This document shows positions 7,076-11,337 of a stretch of 11,337 nucleotides of DNA, in pieces (the first letter of the stretch is position 1; each line of letters opens with the position of its first letter). Made by a program: the position numbers and the translations under genes. The notes beneath the pieces were generated by a model. It was not told the DNA's origin, did not search any database, and worked only from the letters and a program-made list of their open reading frames with translations. The stretch covers positions 1-11,337 of the forward strand of contig RFIM01000252.1 of NCBI GenBank assembly GCA_003695215.1, in the 5' to 3' direction. Source of the DNA: Chloroflexota bacterium (GTDB taxonomy: Bacteria; Chloroflexota; Anaerolineae; Aggregatilineales; UBA2796).

Positions 7076-7104
7076 TTCCGCGCAGTAAAATGACTCTATA
7101 GCAG

Positions 7105-7122
7105 GCGTGCAGCACCGCACGC
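7105..7122 (+). other. 5'-UTR hairpin before isocitrate dehydrogenase
   Basis: GCGTGC at 7105-7110 pairs with GCACGC at 7117-7122 around the 6-nt loop AGCACC. It ends five bases before the AGAAAGG ribosome-binding site at 7127-7133. It could affect translation or mRNA stability, but a 6-bp GC stem is common by chance in DNA of this composition. Confidence 0.3.
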
Positions 7123-7144
7123 GCTCAGAAAGGTACTACGCACT

Positions 7145-8596
7145 ATGTCCCAAACTGTTCCGATCACAGTCGCCTATGGCGATGGCATCGGGCCTGAAAT
7201 CATGGAAGCCTGTTTGTTCATCCTGAAGGAAGCTGGCGCGCGCATTGAGATCGAGACCATTGAGATCGGCGAGAAAGTCTACTTGCGCGGCAATCCTGCA
7301 GGCATCGAGCCAAGCGCCTGGGAATCCTTGCGCCGCACGCGCGTCTTTTATAAGGCGCCGATCACTACGCCGCAAGGCGGCGGCTTCAAATCGCTCAACG
7401 TGACGGCGCGCAAGACGCTCGGCTTGTACGCTAACGTGCGTCCGTGCGTTGCCTACGATCCGTTCGTGCGCACCAAGCATCCTGGCATGGATTTAGTCAT
7501 CATCCGCGAGAATGAAGAAGACCTGTACGCAGGCATTGAGCATCGCCAGACTGATGAAGTCTACCAGTGTTTGAAGCTGATCACGCGCCCTGGCTCTGAG
7601 AAGATCATCCGCTACGCCTTCGAATACGCGCGCCAAAACGGGCGCAAGAAAGTGACCGCCTTCACTAAGGATAACATCATGAAGATGACGGATGGTCTGT
7701 TCCATCGCGTCTTCGATGAGATCGGTGCTGAGTATCCTGAGATCGAAAAAGAGCATTGGATCGTGGATATTGGCGCGGCGAAGATGGCTGATACGCCTGA
7801 GGCGTTCGATGTGATCGTGCTGCCGAACCTATACGGCGATATTCTCTCAGATGTGGCAGCGCAGATCGCCGGCTCAGTCGGTTTGGCGGGCTCGGCCAAT
7901 ATCGGCACGCACGCGGCCATGTTCGAGGCCATTCACGGCTCGGCGCCGCGCCGCGCAGGCCAGAATCTCGCCAATCCATCAGGCCTGCTGCTCGGCGGCG
8001 TGATGATGATGGTGCACATCGGCCAGCCAGACGTGGCTGAGCGCGTCCACAATGCTTGGCTAGCGACTATCGAGAACGGCTATCACACCTACGATATCTA
8101 CAAAGAAGGCATCAGCCGTGAGAAGGTCGGCACGCGCGAGTTCGCCCAGAAAGTTGTGGAACATCTCGGCAAAAAGCCACAGCAACTCAAAGCGGTCAGT
8201 TACTCAGCCGCCAGCGGCGTGACCAGAGCTGTGGAAGCCAATCTCGACCGTCCGCCTGCGCACAAGGAGCTGATCGGCGTGGATGTCTTCCTGCATTGGC
8301 GCGAGCGCGATCCGAACAAGCTCGGCGAGGCGCTCAAGACGCTGGGCGATGAACGACTTGCCCTGAGCATGATCAGCAATCGCGGTCAGAAGGTCTATCC
8401 TGATGGCTTGCCAGAGACTTTTTGCGTCGATCATTGGCGCTGCCGCTTCCTCTCGCCCGATAGGACGCCGATCACGCACCAACAAGTGATCGCGCTGCTC
8501 GGCCGCGTCGCTGCCGCAGGCTATGACTTCATCAAGACCGAGAATCTCTACACCTTTGACGGTGTGGAAGGCTTCACGCGCGGTCAGGGCGAGTGA
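7145..8596 (+). CDS. icd: Isocitrate dehydrogenase, long Thermus/Rickettsia type, probably NADP-dependent, 483 aa
   Basis: This TCA-cycle enzyme decarboxylates isocitrate to 2-oxoglutarate in the cytoplasm. The family motifs run in order: AYGDGIGPEI (10-19), TTPQGGGFKSLNV with the substrate serine S83 and N85 (74-86), R89, R99, RENEEDLYAG (121-130), the catalytic-lysine segment FTKDNIMK (173-180), and LPNLYGDILSD with metal ligands D232 and D236. The cofactor loop is HGSAPRRAGQN (264-274). R269-R270 replace the Lys-Tyr of NADP enzymes or the Asp of NAD enzymes, and the positive charge favours NADP. Residues from about 370 form the extra C-terminal domain of the long subgroup (GVDVFLHWRE, MISNRGQKVYPDG, FCVDHWRCRF). 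That makes 3-isopropylmalate or homoisocitrate dehydrogenase unlikely. The ribosome-binding site AGAAAGG is 11 nt before the ATG. Confidence 0.93.
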   Translation: MSQTVPITVAYGDGIGPEIMEACLFILKEAGARIEIETIEIGEKVYLRGNPAGIEPSAWESLRRTRVFYKAPITTPQGGGFKSLNVTARKTLGLYANVRPCVAYDPFVRTKHPGMDLVIIRENEEDLYAGIEHRQTDEVYQCLKLITRPGSEKIIRYAFEYARQNGRKKVTAFTKDNIMKMTDGLFHRVFDEIGAEYPEIEKEHWIVDIGAAKMADTPEAFDVIVLPNLYGDILSDVAAQIAGSVGLAGSANIGTHAAMFEAIHGSAPRRAGQNLANPSGLLLGGVMMMVHIGQPDVAERVHNAWLATIENGYHTYDIYKEGISREKVGTREFAQKVVEHLGKKPQQLKAVSYSAASGVTRAVEANLDRPPAHKELIGVDVFLHWRERDPNKLGEALKTLGDERLALSMISNRGQKVYPDGLPETFCVDHWRCRFLSPDRTPITHQQVIALLGRVAAAGYDFIKTENLYTFDGVEGFTRGQGE

Positions 8597-8609
8597 TTCG
8601 CCGATCCGC

Positions 8610-8660
8610 GTGCGGTGGATGTCATAAATTTGTGACATCCACCACAAGCACAGCGCTTTT
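8610..8660 (+). terminator. Hairpin after isocitrate dehydrogenase
   Basis: GGTGGATGTCA at 8614-8624 pairs perfectly over 11 bp with TGACATCCACC at 8633-8643 around the AT-rich loop TAAATTTG. The outer GTGC (8610-8613) and GCAC (8648-8651) can add four pairs across a 4-nt bulge, after which TTTT occurs at 8657-8660. It begins 14 nt after the icd stop. The T run is short and set back, so this is a probable but not textbook terminator. The palindrome could also be a protein-binding site. Confidence 0.6.
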
Positions 8661-8726
8661 ACCGCATTAGGATGCCTTCTAGGCGCGCTCAGCGGCAACA
8701 ATTTTGCAACATGCCTCAGCCCTGCA

Positions 8727-8754
8727 TTGACAGGCGCCCTGCCTGATTTATAAT
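8727..8754 (+). promoter_or_regulatory. Exact-consensus sigma-70 promoter
   Basis: TTGACA at 8727-8732 and TATAAT at 8749-8754 both match the consensus at every base and are 16 bp apart. Transcription should start near 8761. This is the strongest promoter visible in the window. It drives the leader RNA at 8761-8935 and, if transcription passes the terminator, the decarboxylase gene at 9001. An 8-bp inverted repeat (GCCCGTTC at 8757-8764, GAACGGGC at 8778-8785) covers the expected start site and could be an operator. Confidence 0.8.
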
Positions 8755-8760
8755 GCGCCC

Positions 8761-8935
8761 GTTCTCGTCGGCTAGTTGAACGGGCTGTATGTTTGCCCAT
8801 GTAGCACGGTCTGAATCGACCATGCCTTCTCAGCGCGCCGCCAATAGCGCGGCGAAGCTGACCTATTTCCACGCCTAGCGCGCCAAGGCGATCTCCGCTT
8901 GTGCAACGCCGCCGCGCAGGCCGTGGCGGTTTTTT
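8761..8935 (+). ncRNA. Structured leader RNA or free small RNA before the decarboxylase
   Basis: About 175 nt lie between an exact-consensus promoter and a strong intrinsic terminator, 65 nt before the decarboxylase. Visible helices are GGGC/GCCC (8782-8785 with 8795-8798), GGTC/GACC (8808-8811 with 8818-8821), and a two-part stem of TCAGC/GCTGA (8830-8834 with 8857-8861) enclosing CGCCGC/GCGGCG (8836-8841 with 8849-8854). The strand GCGCGGCG (8847-8854) can instead pair with CGCCGCGC (8910-8917), which would break the terminator. I compared it by eye with the consensus motifs of TPP, cobalamin, T-box, SRP and 6S RNAs and saw no match. A 29-codon frame (8789-8878) runs through it. It is either an attenuator for the downstream gene or a stand-alone sRNA; the sequence alone does not decide. 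Confidence 0.5.
8908..8935 (+). terminator. Intrinsic terminator of the leader RNA
   Basis: CCGCCGCG at 8909-8916 pairs with CGTGGCGG at 8922-8929 over 8 bp with one G-T wobble, closing a 5-nt loop (CAGGC). Six T residues follow directly at 8930-8935. This has the full form of a Rho-independent terminator on the plus strand. It sits upstream of the decarboxylase rather than downstream of a protein gene, which is what makes the leader interesting. On the minus strand no T run follows, so it is one-directional. Confidence 0.85.
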
Positions 8936-9000
8936 GTTGCCCTTGCGTTGGTTTGGCGGCGCTGTATCGGCGCTGCCTGTTGCACTGAGCTGAGATCGAG

Positions 9001-10404
9001 ATGATGAGCGCATTACCACGCCTTGAAGCACTTCCGTTGCCACTCACACCTGCGCCTGCGCTGCCCGCAGGCTATGAGATCGCCCAAGGGCGCTTGTTCT
9101 ACCGCGGCCTTGACGTGCTGGCGTTGACTGAGCGTCCCGTCTTCGCCAATGGACGCCTGACGCGCCCTGCTACGCCGCTTTATGTGCGCCGCTTAAGCGC
9201 GCTGCGCGAGAATTACGCCTACCTGAACGCCGTCTTTGCTGCAGCAAAGGTGCAAGTCGGCTACCCGCGCCACATGCTGCTGGCCTATGCCAGCAAGGCG
9301 AATCCGTCAGCCGCGGTCGTCAAGACCTTGCTGGAAGTCGGCGCTGCTTACGAATGCTCGTCGGCTTTTGACGTGGACGTGGTGCGCCATGCCTATGCTC
9401 AAGGCTGGCTCGATCGCACGCGCCCGATTTTGGCGAACGGCTTCAAGATTCCGCCCTATGCCGACGCGCTGCTGCGCCTGCGCGCTGATGGCTTCCAAAA
9501 CCTCTTGCCGATCTTCGACGATCTGGAAGAGCTGGAAAGTTTTGCTGCTGCAGGCTTGCCTTTTGAGGTCGGTTTGCGCGCGCGCACGCTCTCAGAGCAG
9601 CCTAATCGCTTTGGCATGGACGCCGAGACTTTGCGCTATGCTGCCGAGCGCCTTGCGGCGCTGCCGCACTTGCGCCTGACGACCTACCATGCCATGCAGA
9701 CCGTCTCAGCGGCGCGCGGCTTGAGCTACCAGAATGGCTTGATTCACAGCCTGCGCGGCTATGCGGCGCTCTGGCGCCATGCGCCGACACTCCATCGCTT
9801 CAACTTCGGCGGCGGCTTGCCTGCGCGCCACAGCGGCATGAACTTCGAGGTGTGGATGCGCCAGACGCTCGGCACTATCATGGCAGTCTGCGCCGAAGAA
9901 GGCGTGCCTGTGCCTGACTTGATCTTCGAGACAGGCCGCTACCTAGTGCAAGATCACGCTTTGAAGCTCTTCAAGGTGGTCAAGACGCGCCTGGGCGCTG
10001 ACGGCGTGCCATACTACATCTTAGATGGCAGCATCATGAGCCATTTCCCTGATGCCTGGGCGCTCGGCGAGGCATTCACAGTCCTGCCCGTCAATAATTG
10101 GGATGGCGCCTTTGTGCAAGCGCGCTTGGCAGGCCTGACCTGCGATCACGATGACGTCTATCCGACGCGGCGCATGAACGCTGAGCCGTTGCAGCTGCCC
10201 GCTAATACAGACAGCTTGGTGATCGGCTTTTTTGAGTGCGGCGCCTACCAAGAGACGCTTGGCGGGCGGCGCGGCGCGCATCATTGCCTGTTGCCTGAAG
10301 GCGGCGAGCTGATCCTTGAGGCAAATGCGCACGGCGCGCCTGCCTTCAGCTACCTTGATGGGCAGGATGCGCCTGCAATGCTCGGCGCGCTCGGCTATGG
10401 TTGA
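9001..10404 (+). CDS. Arginine-decarboxylase-like fold-III PLP decarboxylase, 467 aa
   Basis: This PLP enzyme is of the alanine-racemase fold that contains ornithine, diaminopimelate and biosynthetic arginine decarboxylases. K99 in LAYASKANP is the Schiff-base lysine. FNFGGG (267-272) is the glycine-rich phosphate-binding loop, and FETGRYLV matches the EPGRxxV segment. C381 in TCDHDDVYP is the catalytic cysteine with its acidic partners, and GFFECGAYQETLGG near the C terminus resembles the GAYQE segment of SpeA-type enzymes. This favours arginine (to agmatine, for polyamines), but 467 aa is shorter than E. coli SpeA (over 600) and longer than LysA, so the substrate is not certain. Start: ATG at 9001 or 9004, with only a weak GAG-rich ribosome-binding site. 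The terminated leader upstream suggests control of transcription elongation. It ends 3 nt from the stop of the convergent gene. Confidence 0.82.
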   Translation: MMSALPRLEALPLPLTPAPALPAGYEIAQGRLFYRGLDVLALTERPVFANGRLTRPATPLYVRRLSALRENYAYLNAVFAAAKVQVGYPRHMLLAYASKANPSAAVVKTLLEVGAAYECSSAFDVDVVRHAYAQGWLDRTRPILANGFKIPPYADALLRLRADGFQNLLPIFDDLEELESFAAAGLPFEVGLRARTLSEQPNRFGMDAETLRYAAERLAALPHLRLTTYHAMQTVSAARGLSYQNGLIHSLRGYAALWRHAPTLHRFNFGGGLPARHSGMNFEVWMRQTLGTIMAVCAEEGVPVPDLIFETGRYLVQDHALKLFKVVKTRLGADGVPYYILDGSIMSHFPDAWALGEAFTVLPVNNWDGAFVQARLAGLTCDHDDVYPTRRMNAEPLQLPANTDSLVIGFFECGAYQETLGGRRGAHHCLLPEGGELILEANAHGAPAFSYLDGQDAPAMLGALGYG

Positions 10405-10407
10405 GCG

Positions 10408-10980
10408 CTACGCGCCTTGCATAGGCGAGAGGGTAGGCGTGGCAGGGCGCGGCGTGACGCTCGGCAAGGGCGTTGGCGTGTGCGAAGGCGTGAAAGTCGC
10501 TGAAGGGCGCGGTGTGGCAGTCGGGCGCGGCGTCGGGTTCACCGCGGCGATCACACTCTGGTGCATGTAGGCGCTGCGCGGAATCGGATCGTTGGGATAC
10601 AAGTTGACTTCGTACCATTCGGGCGCTTCAGCGGCTCGGCCATAGACACAGATGCGATTGCCTTGATAGGGCATGGCGAGCGTCTCGCAGCGCTCTGACG
10701 GGCATTCACGGACGCGAGCGCGCACGGCTGTGACGTAAAACTCAAGGCAAGGGCGGGCCGTTGGCTGTGCACCGAAGATCAGGTTCATAGGCGGCACTTC
10801 AAAAGTGCGCGTCGGGCGCAGCGTGACTGTGGCAGCAGCTGTAGCCGTGGCTGGTGCCGTGATGTTGCCGGCTGTGCTGAAGAAATTCAGCGCGCCGCGC
10901 CATAGAAAATAGCCGCCGAAGACGATCAGCGCTGCCATCAATGCCGCTTGCCACGCTGAGCCGCCTCGCTCTCGGTACAT
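10408..10980 (-). CDS. Membrane-anchored SH3-like domain protein with Pro/Thr-rich tail, 190 aa
   Basis: The function is not known. The architecture is clear: a short positive N terminus (MYRER), one membrane helix at about 11-34 (AALMAALIVFGGYFLW), and an Ala/Thr-rich linker (35-60). A bacterial SH3-like domain follows at about 78-145 (FYVTAVRARVRECPS, then PEWYEVNL and SAYMHQSVI), then a low-complexity tail of Pro, Thr, Arg and Ser (149-186). Four cysteines (78, 93, 98, 111) inside the domain could form disulfides outside the membrane. The predicted topology is N-terminus in, domain out. Such domains often bind cell-wall peptides, so a wall-contact role is an inference. GGAGA lies 9 nt before the ATG at 10980. 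The gene starts 15 nt after mtnA ends and is probably cotranscribed with it. There is no obvious link to methionine salvage. Confidence 0.75.
   Translation of the reverse strand: MYRERGGSAWQAALMAALIVFGGYFLWRGALNFFSTAGNITAPATATAAATVTLRPTRTFEVPPMNLIFGAQPTARPCLEFYVTAVRARVRECPSERCETLAMPYQGNRICVYGRAAEAPEWYEVNLYPNDPIPRSAYMHQSVIAAVNPTPRPTATPRPSATFTPSHTPTPLPSVTPRPATPTLSPMQGA
10423..10536 (-). repeat. Low-complexity Pro/Thr-encoding repeat
   Basis: This stretch encodes residues 149-186 of the SH3-like protein, built from irregular PTPRP, TATPRP, HTPTPLP and VTPRPA units. On the plus strand it reads as repeated GGGCGCGGCGT-like words. It is imperfect and not a clean tandem array. Such tails are frequent in secreted and surface proteins of Chloroflexota and probably act as flexible spacers. 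Confidence 0.6.
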
Positions 10981-10995
10981 GTGTCTCTTTCTCCG

Positions 10996-11337
10996 CTAGG
11001 CCTTCCCTTCTTGAATGCGTGCCGCCAACTCTGCCAAGCTGGCCGCGTAAGGCGGACGCAAGATGCCGTACTCTGTGATGATACCGCTGATGTACTCGTG
11101 CGGCGTCACGTCAAAAGCAGGATTGGCTGCCTGAGCGCCGCTTGGCGCAATGCGCACGCCGTTGATGACGGTCACTTCCTCAGGGCTGCGCTCTTCGATC
11201 GCGATCAGATCGCCGTGCGCCAAACTCATATCCACGCTTGACCAAGGCGCTGCCACATAGAAGGGCACGTTATGCGCGCGCGCCACAATCGCCAAATTGT
11301 ATGTGCCGATCTTATTGGCAGTATCGCCGTTTGCCGC
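10996..11337 (-). CDS. mtnA: S-methyl-5-thioribose-1-phosphate isomerase, C-terminal 113 aa (gene cut by window end)
   Basis: Only the C-terminal third is in the window; the start lies beyond 11337. The frame is open to the last base and begins AANGDTANKIGTYNLAIVAR. The NGDxANKIGTY motif carries the aspartate that acts in catalysis in MtnA. Then come FYVAAPWSSVDMSL, the IEERSPEEVT motif and NPAFDVTPHEYISGIITEYG, all characteristic of MtnA rather than the related eIF2B subunits. The enzyme converts methylthioribose-1-phosphate to methylthioribulose-1-phosphate in the salvage of methylthioadenosine, a by-product of polyamine synthesis. It is followed after 15 nt by the SH3-like gene on the same strand. 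An arginine-decarboxylase-like gene is the next neighbour, which fits a polyamine and methylthioadenosine theme. Confidence 0.93.
   Translation of the reverse strand, partial: AANGDTANKIGTYNLAIVARAHNVPFYVAAPWSSVDMSLAHGDLIAIEERSPEEVTVINGVRIAPSGAQAANPAFDVTPHEYISGIITEYGILRPPYAASLAELAARIQEGKA

Noticed and set aside
6948..7115. N-terminal extension of the cDPGS-like protein by 56 residues.
   Set aside because: It would cover the divergent promoter region, and the family starts at the MSRTKILIMG strand.
8761..8935. Leader RNA as 6S RNA, SRP RNA or tmRNA.
   Set aside because: The 5' and 3' ends do not pair into a long closing stem as in 6S RNA, the SRP GGAAGCAGCC-type motif is missing, and no tag peptide or tRNA-like end is seen.
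8204..9043. Long leftward open frame (279 codons) antisense to icd and the leader region.
   Set aside because: It is a GC-rich shadow frame: Arg- and Ala-rich, no recognisable domain, and it crosses a strong promoter, hairpin and terminator of the other strand.
10423..10536. Possible CRISPR or tandem array in the repeated GGGCGCGGCGT-like words.
   Set aside because: The words are irregular, have no constant repeat or spacer length, and are explained by Pro/Thr-rich coding on the minus strand.

Overview
The window looks like chromosomal DNA of a free-living bacterium with a GC-rich genome, most likely a member of the Chloroflexota. That is an inference from protein style: a membrane-anchored SH3-like protein with a long proline/threonine tail, a Thermus/Rickettsia-type long isocitrate dehydrogenase, and a sugar-binding protein with a plain Sec signal. 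No phage, transposon, CRISPR, tRNA or rRNA was recognised. The genes are mostly metabolic, are packed tightly, and switch strand often.

Left part (1-2092): a short hypothetical gene (+, 208-447) behind an extended -10 promoter faces an ABC-transporter sugar-binding protein (-, 521-1903). The two are separated by a perfect 12-bp hairpin that can serve both strands. The binding protein has no permease or ATPase beside it. Between it and the next gene is a 190-bp divergent control region with an inverted repeat, a 12-bp direct repeat and a candidate promoter.

Middle part (2093-7144): three genes run rightwards. They are a SIS-domain protein of the bifunctional phosphoglucose/phosphomannose isomerase family whose catalytic positions look replaced, a class V PLP aminotransferase, and a GT1-type glycosyltransferase. 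The glycosyltransferase meets a leftward cyclic-2,3-diphosphoglycerate-synthetase-like P-loop protein end to end, and both stop codons lie inside one CTAG. That protein and a rightward isocitrate dehydrogenase gene share a 197-bp divergent promoter region.

Right part (7145-11337): after isocitrate dehydrogenase comes a 404-bp gene-free stretch. It holds a strong hairpin, an exact TTGACA-16-TATAAT promoter, about 175 nt of structured leader ending in a textbook intrinsic terminator, and then an arginine-decarboxylase-like PLP enzyme. This is the best candidate for an undescribed regulatory element here: either a transcription attenuator for the decarboxylase or a free-standing small RNA. The decarboxylase converges on an SH3-like membrane protein that sits 15 nt behind mtnA (methylthioribose-1-phosphate isomerase), which is cut by the window edge. 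Polyamine synthesis produces methylthioadenosine and MtnA recycles it, so these neighbours may be linked metabolically.

Across the whole window the tetramer CCGG is almost absent. Proline codons show a matching context rule: CCT before G, CCG elsewhere.
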